In this document: positions 1 to 7,975 of the stretch, piece by piece
Numbering within the stretch: the stretch's first letter is position 1
Layout: the number at the start of each line of letters is the position of its first letter
From: Flavipsychrobacter sp.
Lineage (GTDB): Bacteria; Bacteroidota; Bacteroidia; Chitinophagales; Chitinophagaceae
DNA: 64,000 nt
NCBI GenBank assembly: GCA_016786615.1
Contig: JAEUVX010000002.1
Location: 186,001 to 250,000 of the forward strand
Reading direction: 5' to 3'
The notes under the pieces: generated by a model
Seen by the model: the letters and a program-made list of their open reading frames with translations, nothing else
Databases searched by the model: none
What the model was told of the DNA's origin: nothing
Program-made: the position numbers and the translations under genes

Positions 1-412
1 GGTCTATTTCTTCGATAAACGCATCACTACCATTCCACCTTGCCTCAAAAAGCTGATTATTATCCCATATCATCAGTGAAAATGGTTCTATATCCTGCAA
101 ATCTGTTTTTAGGAACTCCCTGCTTGGAAATGCAGTATCGAAAACATCAAGGAATACCAAACCTCTGCTTTTTTTATACGGCGGCTTATAATGGTGTTTT
201 TCTGTTGCACCATTAAGCAACACCATAGCATTACCGTTGTTGTGCAGTGCTATCCATGTGCCACCTGCTTTTCCATCTTTAGGATACAATATTTTCCCGG
301 TCGACATTTTTTCAATTACAGGTGCAAACGCAGCAGGCCTTTGTACCTGTTCATCCCTATTTGAAGTAAGGAATATCTTATCTCTGTATGGCAAAAATGT
401 TACTGTACACAT
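1..412 (-). CDS. NRDE family protein (TANGO2-like), 3' part outside window
   Basis: This reading frame opens with ATG at 412-410 and runs out of the window, giving 137 N-terminal residues. It starts MCTVTFLPY and carries the family signature TSNRDEQ around residues 16-22, followed by GGTWIAL and a LLNG segment typical of NRDE/TANGO2 proteins. An N-terminal Cys directly after Met is typical of the Ntn-hydrolase-like NRDE fold; the biochemical role is poorly known, and eukaryotic TANGO2 is linked to heme and lipid handling. The start lies 13 bases inside the upstream DinB-like gene, so translation is probably coupled. The family call rests on the visible motif; the rest is inference. Confidence 0.82.
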   Translation of the reverse strand, partial: MCTVTFLPYRDKIFLTSNRDEQVQRPAAFAPVIEKMSTGKILYPKDGKAGGTWIALHNNGNAMVLLNGATEKHHYKPPYKKSRGLVFLDVFDTAFPSREFLKTDLQDIEPFSLMIWDNNQLFEARWNGSDAFIEEID

Positions 413-894
413 TTTCTTCTATATTCAATTGTTGAAGGAGCTACACCGAATTTTTCTGATAGGGAAATTGAAGTTAATTCATGGATGCCTACGCGTATTA
501 ATGCCATATGGTGAATGGTATGTTCCAGATTATATATCAATTCCCTATTGTAAGAGCTATTAACGCTTATCATGGTCGTACCACCAAATTCAGCCTCCAA
601 TACCACAGGTTTGTCTTCTTTGTAAATGTTGGATGATATTCCCTCAATGCAAATAATAGCTATATCTCTATCAGTTTCAATCCGTATATCGCGTTTTCTA
701 TTTTCATAATTGACCGTACCTACGTAATATCCGTCATGCAAACATTGAAACAGTTCAATTATATGACGCGTATGCTGGCCGATTGTAGCACCAGAGAGAT
801 GTAAAGAGCACTTAGTGTATTCTTCATTACTCATTTGTGCTATTACATCTGCCAGTTCATTTAAAACATTGCCGATAATTGCTGATTGTTGCAT
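400..894 (-). CDS. DinB-like four-helix protein
   Basis: A 164-residue protein with two His-rich segments that fit the DinB/YfiT fold: IGQHTRHIIELF near residue 40 and NLEHTIHHMALIRVGI near residue 125. In DinB-like enzymes these His residues form a metal site used in thiol-dependent transferases, but the substrate is unknown here. The ATG at 894 is the only reasonable start. The 3' end overlaps the NRDE gene by 13 bases, so the two are probably co-translated. No secretion signal is visible, so it should be cytoplasmic. The exact function cannot be read from sequence. Confidence 0.75.
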   Translation of the reverse strand: MQQSAIIGNVLNELADVIAQMSNEEYTKCSLHLSGATIGQHTRHIIELFQCLHDGYYVGTVNYENRKRDIRIETDRDIAIICIEGISSNIYKEDKPVVLEAEFGGTTMISVNSSYNRELIYNLEHTIHHMALIRVGIHELTSISLSEKFGVAPSTIEYRRKCVQ

Positions 895-927
895 ACTTAG
901 TAATACGAATTGGTGGATGTAACGGAT

Positions 928-1380
928 TTATTTGAATTTTGACCAGTTCGCATCGGCCTTGCCTTTAAGCTTTGCTTCATCTTTGTTCCAACTCTTCAGT
1001 GTGTTATTGAAGTACTTATTATAAAACAGGTACAGCTTCTTATCTATAATTTTGAATGTTTCGGGGTCTACTTCCACTGTTTCTCCTTTAGCACCCATTG
1101 CATAAGCACACCAACCTCCATACTGTGGCTCATAACTTGCAGGGCTTTTCTTGAACAGTTCAAGATTAGCAGCATTTTTAAAGTAGTATACCACCCCTTG
1201 ATATTGAAATGCATATGTTTTATCACCTTCAAGCGGCTTACCTTCAAAATAGCTAACAGGGTCGTATCCTTGTATTGCCAACCCATTTTCGAGATTGAAT
1301 TTTTTTTGCCTTTGTTGCATAGATTGTGCATATACAATTCCAAAATTGCATAGCAACACTACCACAATTAGAGATCTCAT
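928..1380 (-). CDS. Secreted YHS domain protein
   Basis: A 150-residue protein starting at the ATG at 1380, with an N-terminal signal peptide that ends near VYAQ. The YHS-like core reads IQGYDPVSYFEGKP, then a Tyr/Phe-rich stretch (YYFKNAANLELFKKSP) and YGGWCAYAMGAKG. YHS domains are often found in metal-handling proteins; homologues in Bacteroidota are annotated only as YHS domain proteins. The longer frame begins with TTG at 1398, but the ATG at 1380 puts the signal peptide at the N-terminus and is preferred. It is probably periplasmic. The partner and substrate are unknown. Confidence 0.8.
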   Translation of the reverse strand: MRSLIVVVLLCNFGIVYAQSMQQRQKKFNLENGLAIQGYDPVSYFEGKPLEGDKTYAFQYQGVVYYFKNAANLELFKKSPASYEPQYGGWCAYAMGAKGETVEVDPETFKIIDKKLYLFYNKYFNNTLKSWNKDEAKLKGKADANWSKFK

Positions 1381-1444
1381 ATTTTTTAATTTGAACAAAT
1401 TTCTGATTATTATAAGCTGTACTTTGTCAGCTACAAGACAAATA

Positions 1445-2428
1445 CTATTCTTTAAGAATATTCTTATAATACACTCCTGCCCTATCGGTTATCCTAATTC
1501 TATAAACACCTGTAGGAAGAAAATCTAAATTGTAAGTTGCCGACAGACTATTCTGCTTAATAGTTTTCATTAGTTTCCCGATAGCGTCATATACCAGTAC
1601 CGTTGAAGGTTCTTTTACATTGACAGTAATTACGCCTTTAGTCGGATTAGGATAAATAACCCCTTCTGTTGATTGATTTGCAGCAGCTATGCTTGTTGCA
1701 CCTTGCAGGTTTGCAGACTTAGTAACCTGTACTATTTGCTTACTGGCATCTTGCAGCATCGCAACGATATTCATCCTGTTTGCTATCCATGCAGAATTCA
1801 GGGCTATAGTTTGAGTATATACAATTGAGTCTCCGATGTTTGAGGGCACAGTGATATTCATCGGTGCACCCCATACAGATTTTCTGAACACATCATAGTG
1901 TTTCGTCTCCCCATTTGCAGCGTTGAAGAACAATGTATCTTCGGTGAGCGCTGCATACAATTGGAGTGATGACAACGAACTGGATGACACCTTTTTTAGT
2001 TTTACTGAGACCATTATGCTATTGCTGCCGAATGGAGCTAATTTAGCTTCAGCTTCAAAAGCACTGGTTTGTCCCAATTCTGATTGAAAAATTGACGCAT
2101 CGTTATAGTTAATACTTGAGGCGATAACCTTCCCCTGTATTACCAATCTTGGCGTAGCTCCGTAGACACCATAGTAATTTGTTCTGTCGTCATTCTCTTG
2201 TTTGTTATGCTGGTTTAACGGACATACTGCATATGGAGCACTTGGGTGATAGGCAATATGAATGACTTGCGGAAATTGAACTCTGTTTGTGTAAAACCCC
2301 GGATTTCTGGATGCACAGATACTACAGTAGGTATTTGTAAAATGTTCTACAATTACGTTTTTAGTAACCTGGCTGATAGCTGAATATTGACTCAATGCAG
2401 CAGCTATTATGAAAACAATTTTTCTCAT
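1445..2428 (-). CDS. Omp28-like thioredoxin-fold protein with T9SS sorting domain
   Basis: A 327-residue secreted protein. The signal peptide (MRKIVFIIAAALSQYSAISQ) supports the ATG at 2428; a longer frame would run into the upstream gene. Residues 30-110 contain EHFTNTYCSICASRNP, a CxxC motif, and GATPRLVI, which resembles the cis-Pro segment of thioredoxin folds; this pattern matches Omp28-related proteins. The C-terminus has GVIYPNPTKG and a YDAIGKLMK segment, which is a type A T9SS sorting domain, so it should be exported across the outer membrane and attached or released. It lies 25 bases downstream of a barrel gene on the same strand and is probably co-transcribed with it. Confidence 0.85.
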   Translation of the reverse strand: MRKIVFIIAAALSQYSAISQVTKNVIVEHFTNTYCSICASRNPGFYTNRVQFPQVIHIAYHPSAPYAVCPLNQHNKQENDDRTNYYGVYGATPRLVIQGKVIASSINYNDASIFQSELGQTSAFEAEAKLAPFGSNSIMVSVKLKKVSSSSLSSLQLYAALTEDTLFFNAANGETKHYDVFRKSVWGAPMNITVPSNIGDSIVYTQTIALNSAWIANRMNIVAMLQDASKQIVQVTKSANLQGATSIAAANQSTEGVIYPNPTKGVITVNVKEPSTVLVYDAIGKLMKTIKQNSLSATYNLDFLPTGVYRIRITDRAGVYYKNILKE

Positions 2429-2453
2429 TTTATTGGTAGTTGTTTTTTTTAGA

Positions 2454-3389
2454 CTATTTTTTCTTGCTGAAGAAGTACGTAGCGCGTGGTGTGATAACAA
2501 AAGCACGTGTCAGTCCATCTGGCCTATAGTCACGTACAATTACAGGAGCTCCTACACCTGCCTCAAAACGCCAGTTTTTGTAATTGCGGTAATATTTAAA
2601 AGTGAGGTTAAGCGTAAGCCCTTCACTGCCTGCAGCCTCCATTTTATTATCCGCCAGTGTTGTTACATTATCATTTCCCAAATGATATATAAATAGTGTA
2701 CTGGCCGATATGCCACTCCGTTTCCAGTCCTTATCATATTCAAGGCGTAGAAGGGCATCTCCTTTTCTTTCCAGTTTTCGCGACGAGAAGTATTGTTGGT
2801 AAGCAGTGTCAGCACTGTTATATACACTTGAGTAATACTGGTTATCGTTATAGTTAACTATTGGTTGTTGCAAGCCAACAGTAAGTACATAATGCCTTTT
2901 ATATCTAAGATTCAGACCTGCTATTATATCCATAGTGCCGAGATTTGGCTGGTATGGCATTGGTAAGGGCAAACCATTTTTATCTCTGAGATTTGATTTG
3001 CCAAGACTTACCCTTCCACCAACAGTACTTTTAATATCCCATTTGTCTTTTTGCTTGTAGATACTTTGTGTATACGTAGCTATAACATCACCTATTCCCG
3101 AAGTTGTACCAAGATTTCCGGTTGCTATATAATATGGCAATTTTATTTCTACCGAACTATTAGCAGATAAATTCTTGCCAATTTCCAATTGTGGTATAAA
3201 AACTACTGTACCTTGTTCGCCATAGCCTATTGTTCCGGACAAGCCGATACTACCATAATCTTTTACTGCATTATTATGATTACCGGTTTTTAATGCTCCG
3301 GTAGTGCAAAAACCGGCATCAGCACAACCTTGTGCTAAAATATTGGTTGAAGTCAGTATACAAAACAAGAACAAGATGCCTTTCCTCAT
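2454..3389 (-). CDS. Putative outer-membrane beta-barrel protein
   Basis: A 311-residue protein with a signal peptide (MRKGILFLFCILTSTNILAQ) that fixes the start at 3389 rather than at the upstream Met. The mature part begins with CADAGFCTTG and continues with alternating hydrophobic strands such as SVEIKLPYYIATGN and ALLRLEYDKDW. It ends in ITPRATYFFSKKK, where a penultimate aromatic strand suggests an outer-membrane barrel. No transport substrate is recognisable. It precedes the Omp28-like T9SS gene by 25 bases, which suggests one operon. Similar unnamed proteins are common in Bacteroidota. Confidence 0.65.
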   Translation of the reverse strand: MRKGILFLFCILTSTNILAQGCADAGFCTTGALKTGNHNNAVKDYGSIGLSGTIGYGEQGTVVFIPQLEIGKNLSANSSVEIKLPYYIATGNLGTTSGIGDVIATYTQSIYKQKDKWDIKSTVGGRVSLGKSNLRDKNGLPLPMPYQPNLGTMDIIAGLNLRYKRHYVLTVGLQQPIVNYNDNQYYSSVYNSADTAYQQYFSSRKLERKGDALLRLEYDKDWKRSGISASTLFIYHLGNDNVTTLADNKMEAAGSEGLTLNLTFKYYRNYKNWRFEAGVGAPVIVRDYRPDGLTRAFVITPRATYFFSKKK

Positions 3390-3948
3390 AAAGTCTTTAT
3401 GTTTTGGCAAACATCGAAAGACTACACTAACTAAATTGTCGCCCAAGCGACTATTTCATTTTATGAGACTAATATGACGTAAACACATAATTATATAGTT
3501 AAATGAAAGAATTGTTCAATAATACTCTTTGAATAATACCAATATGAGTATATTTTTTATATACTATGTTTTTATTACCTGTATACACTGTGTACGAAAA
3601 ACATCTCTTTTTAATGGAAAACATAACAGCACATTAGAAATATACTATGAGGAACTTTTAATAAAACTGTATTAGTAGATAACACATGTTAGGGTTATAG
3701 AAAAATTATAGAATATGCTATTCAGATTTAACAGTACTATTTAATATGCTTTGTTGCACAAAACAGTTGAAGTAATCGGTTAGTTGCGTAAAGACCGCAT
3801 CATTGGTTTTGGAAGATATTATTTCAAGAACATTTGAATAACTGTTAACCAGTAAAATTGTCCATCCTAATACGTTATCATTCCATTTTCCGGGGTAAGG
3901 TATTGATAGAATTTTGCATCATTAATTTATAATCATAAAAACTTAAAA
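3390..3948. other. Gene-free AT-rich intergenic region
   Basis: This 559-base stretch separates the divergent barrel and AhpD-like genes. I see no RNA gene or clear terminator. On the minus strand, 3918-3718 is open for about 66 codons (peptide with PYPGKWNDNVLGW) but has no ATG, so it may be a gene remnant. Confidence 0.5.
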
Positions 3949-4494
3949 ATGAGCAAATTTTCAGTTCCAACCAGAGACGAGGTATCTGCAGACAACCAGG
4001 TATTATTTGACAACATTACCAAAGCACTTGGTTTTGTGCCTAACCTGTACGCTATGATAGCGTATTCAGATAATGCGCTAGGTAAATATCTTGCCTTCCA
4101 GGGAGTCAAAACATCACTGAATAATAAAGAAAAAGAAGCCGTGAACCTTGTGGTAAGTGAAGTGAACGGTTGTAAATATTGCCAGAGCGCGCACACAGTG
4201 CTTGGTAAAATGAATGGCTTTTCTGAAGAAGATATAATGAAAATACGTGGCGGCCAAAGCAGCGACCTGAAGCTGAATACACTGGTAGCGCTGGCGAAAG
4301 ACATAACTGAAAACAAAGGGCGTGCTGCACAAACAAACCTGAATGCATTTTTCAATGCCGGCTACACTAATGCCCATCTTGTAGATGTGATCATGCAGGT
4401 GAGCGATAAGATAGCTATGAACTACCTGCACAATCTTACCCAGGTACCTATTGATTTCCCTGTAGCGGAACCAATACAAGAAATAGCTGCATAA
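3949..4494 (+). CDS. Carboxymuconolactone decarboxylase/AhpD-like protein
   Basis: A 181-residue all-helical protein with the AhpD signature CKYCQSAH at residues 75-82, giving redox Cys75 and Cys78 and a following His82. AhpD-like members act as alkylhydroperoxidases or thiol-disulfide partners; true decarboxylases usually lack the CxxC pair, so a peroxidase-like role is more likely here. The N-terminus (FSVPTRDEVSADNQVLFDNI) is the usual peroxidase-related form. No signal peptide is visible. It is the first gene of a same-strand group with a DUF1348 protein, a lipoprotein and an AraC regulator, which may control it. Confidence 0.85.
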   Translation: MSKFSVPTRDEVSADNQVLFDNITKALGFVPNLYAMIAYSDNALGKYLAFQGVKTSLNNKEKEAVNLVVSEVNGCKYCQSAHTVLGKMNGFSEEDIMKIRGGQSSDLKLNTLVALAKDITENKGRAAQTNLNAFFNAGYTNAHLVDVIMQVSDKIAMNYLHNLTQVPIDFPVAEPIQEIAA

Positions 4495-4560
4495 ATATTA
4501 AAGAACAGGAGAATGGACAAATAGTAATAGTTTGTCCATTCTTCATTAAACACATGACGT

Positions 4561-4974
4561 ATGGAAAAAAGATACCCCATTCCGCCATTTACGCTGGAAA
4601 CTGCTCAACAAAAAGTACAGGCTGCAGAATATGCCTGGAATACAAAAGATCCCGAAAAAGTATGCATGGCATATACCATTGACACTGAATGGAGAAACCG
4701 AACAGAGTTTCTGAATGGCCGTGAAGAAGTAAAAGAGTTCCTTAAACACAAATGGGCTAAGGAACAGGATTATAAACTAAAGAAGGAACTATGGGGCTTT
4801 CGTGAGAACAGGATGGCTGTGCGTTTTGAATATGAATGGCATGATGAATACGGGCAATGGTACCGCAGCTACGGAAATGAAATGTGGGAATTTGATGAAA
4901 ATGGCTATATGCAGAAGCGATATGCCAGTATTAATGACATGCCTATAAATGAATCTGACAGAAAATTCAGGTAG
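4561..4974 (+). CDS. DUF1348 / SnoaL-like (NTF2 fold) protein
   Basis: A 137-residue protein that matches the DUF1348 group of the NTF2-like superfamily. Landmarks are [18 protein letters not shown] at the N-terminus, then [11 protein letters not shown], a [12 protein letters not shown] segment, the repeated aromatic stretch [13 protein letters not shown], and a C-terminal [13 protein letters not shown]. The fold usually makes a cone-shaped pocket for small substrates, but no enzyme activity is established for this group. It follows the AhpD-like gene by 66 bases. A redox or detoxification role is possible from context only. Confidence 0.85.
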   Translation: MEKRYPIPPFTLETAQQKVQAAEYAWNTKDPEKVCMAYTIDTEWRNRTEFLNGREEVKEFLKHKWAKEQDYKLKKELWGFRENRMAVRFEYEWHDEYGQWYRSYGNEMWEFDENGYMQKRYASINDMPINESDRKFR

Positions 4975-5059
4975 AGGAATTTTGTCCATCAGAAAAAGAA
5001 AATCGTCCATCACTATATTCTGATAAACAAATCAAATTTGATTTCTCAAAAAAAAAAAG

Positions 5060-5998
5060 ATGAAGATCAATTTAACGTTAAGCACATTATTGCTGGTGAG
5101 TAGCATTGTGCTGGTACAATGCAAAAAAGATGATAATAAGATTACCCCTGCAGTTACAGGTAAAGACCCTAATACTGCAGAAAAAGTTTCGATTGACAGG
5201 TTCAGCAGCGCGGCAGGGCACCTGCAGGTAAGAGATGCAAGTAACGGGTTGCCTACAGCAAATGCTCCGGTAAATTTTGATGTGGCACCTTTCATTACAA
5301 AGGGACTCAGCCCGTCAGGTCAGCCAGTTGAGTATTATAATTTTGATGTTCAGTCTACAGCACCTGCACCTATATATGTCCTGTTTAAAAAAGGTTCTTC
5401 AACACCTGTGCAGGGACAATTAAATATCATTGATAAAATACCCGGCGAGGCAGGCTATAATGATTTCTGGCTGATCAACAAAGTAGAAGTACCTGATGAT
5501 TATGTAACTAACAGCATTACATCTCTCGGCGAGATACAATCAAAAGGCTATAGCGTAACACCTACCAACATGATAGTGAATTGCCCGGTGGTACCTGACG
5601 GATCAACAGCTACAAAACGCGTTGGTGGCGGCAGTGCTTCGATCATAAGAGGATGGTATAAAGGGAAAGTCGTTACTTATTTCTCATTTGAAGAAAAAGC
5701 ACTTACCACTACGGGTAATGGCATGGTGCCTACATCGCCTATATATGTGACATTTAATGTTAACCCAGATCAGACTAATGGTGGTCCGGCTTCAGGGTTT
5801 AAAACTGAAATGGGTAATATGCAGACACATAATGTAGTAGCAACATTACCTGCAGATGGAGGTTACTCGCCATTGTGGAGTGTGAATGTGTATGATAATA
5901 TGGACTTTAGCAAAGTAAATAATTTTAGTACAGTCCAGTCCGCAAAAATATTGGCACAGGGAGTTGCATTGGTTAACTGTCCTATAGTAAGCCAGTAG
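5060..5998 (+). CDS. Hypothetical lipoprotein
   Basis: A 312-residue protein with a lipoprotein signal: hydrophobic LSTLLLVSSIVLVQ followed by Cys20 and a charged KKDDNK. The mature chain has AGHLQVRDASNGLP, YYNFDVQSTAPAPIYVLF and CPVVPDGSTATKR, but I recognise no named domain. Two segments look alike (PAPIYVLFKKG near residue 100 and TSPIYVTFNVN near 220, each followed by a YxxLW or DFWLINK-like stretch), suggesting an internal duplication. It sits between DUF1348 and the AraC regulator on the same strand. It should be anchored in the cell envelope. An A-tract lies just before the start. Confidence 0.7.
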   Translation: MKINLTLSTLLLVSSIVLVQCKKDDNKITPAVTGKDPNTAEKVSIDRFSSAAGHLQVRDASNGLPTANAPVNFDVAPFITKGLSPSGQPVEYYNFDVQSTAPAPIYVLFKKGSSTPVQGQLNIIDKIPGEAGYNDFWLINKVEVPDDYVTNSITSLGEIQSKGYSVTPTNMIVNCPVVPDGSTATKRVGGGSASIIRGWYKGKVVTYFSFEEKALTTTGNGMVPTSPIYVTFNVNPDQTNGGPASGFKTEMGNMQTHNVVATLPADGGYSPLWSVNVYDNMDFSKVNNFSTVQSAKILAQGVALVNCPIVSQ

Positions 5999-6081
5999 TT
6001 CTGTTTTATCCATGCAGGTTTGTCATGGTTGTGTAAAACCTGCATGGATAATTTCATTATTGTCGGATATCTTACAATTAT

Positions 6082-7035
6082 ATGCCCACATATAAGCTCC
6101 CTTTGTTTCGAGACAGCAAGACACAGATCTTTGCTGACATATCACATCATAACAAAATGGGTGGGAATACATCATATACCATAGTTAATCCGCAAAATGG
6201 TAACCTGGCTTTCAGGATCTTCAGCTTTGATGATAACAGCCATTTCAACCATATACAGCGGCTTAGTTATTATTCTGTAATACTAATACTGAATGGAGCA
6301 GGACAACTGAAAGCAGATTTTTCAGAATACGGATTTACAGATGGTTCCCTGATGTTTTTCGCCCCTTACCAGCCATTCATGATTAATGAGCTGGAAGCTA
6401 TTAACGGATTTGTGATAAATTTTCATGCTGACTTTTTTTGTATCCATAAACACCAGAAAGAAGTGGCTTGCAACGGAGTATTGTTCAACAACATATACGA
6501 ACCACCATTTTTATCAGTTGATGATGATTCTATACCTGCGTTTCTTAACCTGATAGACCAGATGAAAACAGAAACACAAAACACTGCACTGGCACAATAC
6601 GACATACTTATATCTTACCTGAAAATACTTCTCATCAATGCATCAAGGCTGAAGCTGAATGATATGCCAGAAGCATTAACAGCAATAGACGCTAAAGAAC
6701 CATTTATACTGCAAGGTTTGAAAAAAGCTATTGAAGATAACTACAAGACCGTGCATGCCCCTGCAGATTATGCCAGTATACTAAATATATCTCCTAAATC
6801 ACTGGCAAGAATCACAAAAACACATTTCAATAAAACGCTTACCAATCTTATCTCCGAGCGTATAATCATAGAAGCAAAACGTGAGTTGTATCTTACTAAC
6901 AAGCCCATAAAAGCTATTGCATACGAGCTTGGGTTTGATGATGAATATTATTTTAGCCGCTTCTTTAAAAAAAATGCTGACATATCCCCTCAACTATATC
7001 GTGATACTGTAGGTTTTGCTCGTGCTTCTGCATAA
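6082..7035 (+). CDS. AraC family transcriptional regulator
   Basis: A 317-residue protein with an N-terminal sensing half (residues 1-195) and a C-terminal AraC DNA-binding domain of two helix-turn-helix units (about 215-312). The second unit shows IKAIAYELGFDDEYYFSRFFKKNADISPQ, the classic AraC signature read here in pieces: AYELGF, YFSRFFKK and SPQLYR. The sensor half resembles the cupin-type arm (LILNGAGQLKADF). It lies 83 bases after the lipoprotein gene and may regulate the upstream AhpD-like/DUF1348 group; that is inference from position. The inducer is unknown. Confidence 0.9.
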   Translation: MPTYKLPLFRDSKTQIFADISHHNKMGGNTSYTIVNPQNGNLAFRIFSFDDNSHFNHIQRLSYYSVILILNGAGQLKADFSEYGFTDGSLMFFAPYQPFMINELEAINGFVINFHADFFCIHKHQKEVACNGVLFNNIYEPPFLSVDDDSIPAFLNLIDQMKTETQNTALAQYDILISYLKILLINASRLKLNDMPEALTAIDAKEPFILQGLKKAIEDNYKTVHAPADYASILNISPKSLARITKTHFNKTLTNLISERIIIEAKRELYLTNKPIKAIAYELGFDDEYYFSRFFKKNADISPQLYRDTVGFARASA

Positions 7036-7495
7036 TTTTTAAAGTTTAAACAATTATAGCTTACATCGTCGGAATTATTTTTATACACACATACCCCTAC
7101 TAAATCGAACCTCCTTTAAATTTAGTCTACTGTAAACTGCATACAGTCAAGATAATCTGAAACAAAGCCGTTATAATATCTACCAAGTTAGTTAGTCCTA
7201 TTGTAAAATAATTCAATCCGAATAATATTCTAAGGAGTAGACAAAGCCTTATAATGAAGATAGCAACCTAACACTTATAATCTTTTTTATTAGCGTTAAT
7301 ATTAATATTGATTGTCACTATTTTTAATTTAGAACTTTACTAGACTAAGGTTTCATTATGACATCTGTTCGTCTGTAGCCAAGATTATGAAACTGTAAGT
7401 AGTGACTAACATTCAATTGGATGTCCACAGGGATTGAACCAAGAATGATTAATTATCAGTACAATATAAATAATAATAAGATTTAATTAAAAGTC

Positions 7496-7538
7496 AAACC
7501 CCTGAAAAACCGCTACAGTAGAGACTTTCAGGGGGTTT
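7496..7538 (-). terminator. Hairpin after tmRNA-like fragment
   Basis: AAACCCCTGAAA at the left pairs with TTTCAGGGGGTTT at the right, with one bulged G and an 18-base loop. It lies 12 bases beyond the 3' end of the minus-strand tmRNA-like fragment, as a terminator would. Confidence 0.55.
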
Positions 7539-7550
7539 AAATTTTAGAGA

Positions 7551-7573
7551 GTGGAGACACGCTGGATCGAACC
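7551..7573 (-). other. tmRNA/tRNA 3'-end-like fragment
   Basis: Read on the minus strand this contains GGTTCGATCCAGC and ends in GTCTCCAC, the layout of a T-arm followed by an acceptor strand, as at the 3' end of ssrA or a tRNA. The matching 5' half is missing and the T-stem does not pair well. Such partial copies are typical of attachment sites left by integrases; here that is inference. Confidence 0.35.
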
Positions 7574-7734
7574 ATGCCACTAATTAACAATTAACCCCTA
7601 TTTCTGCTCCAAAATAATTTCTCGTACATTTAACTCAAGTTCTTTCTCTACATCATGAGATAAGTGAGTTTTTAGTGAGTAATAAGTAATATTTTGGCTT
7701 AAACAATTAATATACACCACGTTGAGAGATATTG

Positions 7735-7756
7735 TTCGAATCCCTCTTTCTCCGCT
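7735..7756 (+). other. tRNA-Ser 3'-end-like fragment
   Basis: The stretch TTCGAATCCCTC followed by TTTCTCCGCT matches the T-loop, 3' T-stem and acceptor strand expected of a bacterial tRNA-Ser. The 5' partner GGAGAAA is not found upstream at tRNA distance and the 5' T-stem is lost, so this is not an intact gene. A strong terminator follows 8 bases later, as after a real tRNA gene. It may be an integration scar. Confidence 0.4.
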
Positions 7757-7764
7757 GAATAGTG

Positions 7765-7809
7765 ATGTAAGACAAAGCAATACAATGTATTGCTTTGTCT
7801 TACATTTTT
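7765..7809 (+). terminator. Perfect 20-bp-arm terminator hairpin
   Basis: Arms 7765-7784 and 7786-7805 are perfect inverted copies around a single A, followed by a T-run. It sits just after the tRNA-Ser-like fragment and would end transcription on the plus strand. Confidence 0.7.
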
Positions 7810-7924
7810 CGCGACTTACTAAATATTTTATCCGCTTGCATCCCTTTGAACAATAGTGTTAGCCTACAGATTACTCTAAAGTGTTTTTTCATATTTATCA
7901 GATGATGGCACTGGATATGATAAC

Positions 7925-7953
7925 AAAAAACTGCCCCGATGCGAACGGGGCAG
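7925..7953 (-). terminator. Terminator of kelch T9SS gene
   Basis: CTGCCCCG and CGGGGCAG pair around a 7-base loop; on the minus strand the stem is followed by a run of six T. It lies 23 bases after the stop of the kelch gene. Confidence 0.85.
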
Positions 7954-7975
7954 CAACCTACCTGCTTAAACTATA

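Larger units (their letters stand above)
7036..7975. other. 940-base gene-free region with tRNA-end fragments and hairpins
   Basis: No convincing protein gene is present. The region holds two 3'-end-like fragments of tRNA or tmRNA genes (7551-7573 minus, 7735-7756 plus), each followed by a hairpin, a weaker third fragment at 7422-7440 (minus), and the terminator of the kelch gene at 7925-7953. A 60-codon frame on the minus strand at 7598-7780 runs through the fragment and hairpin and is not credible. Confidence 0.5.

Noticed and set aside
7598-7780. 60-codon minus-strand frame in the gene desert
   Set aside because: It runs across the tRNA-like fragment and terminator hairpin and has no recognisable content.
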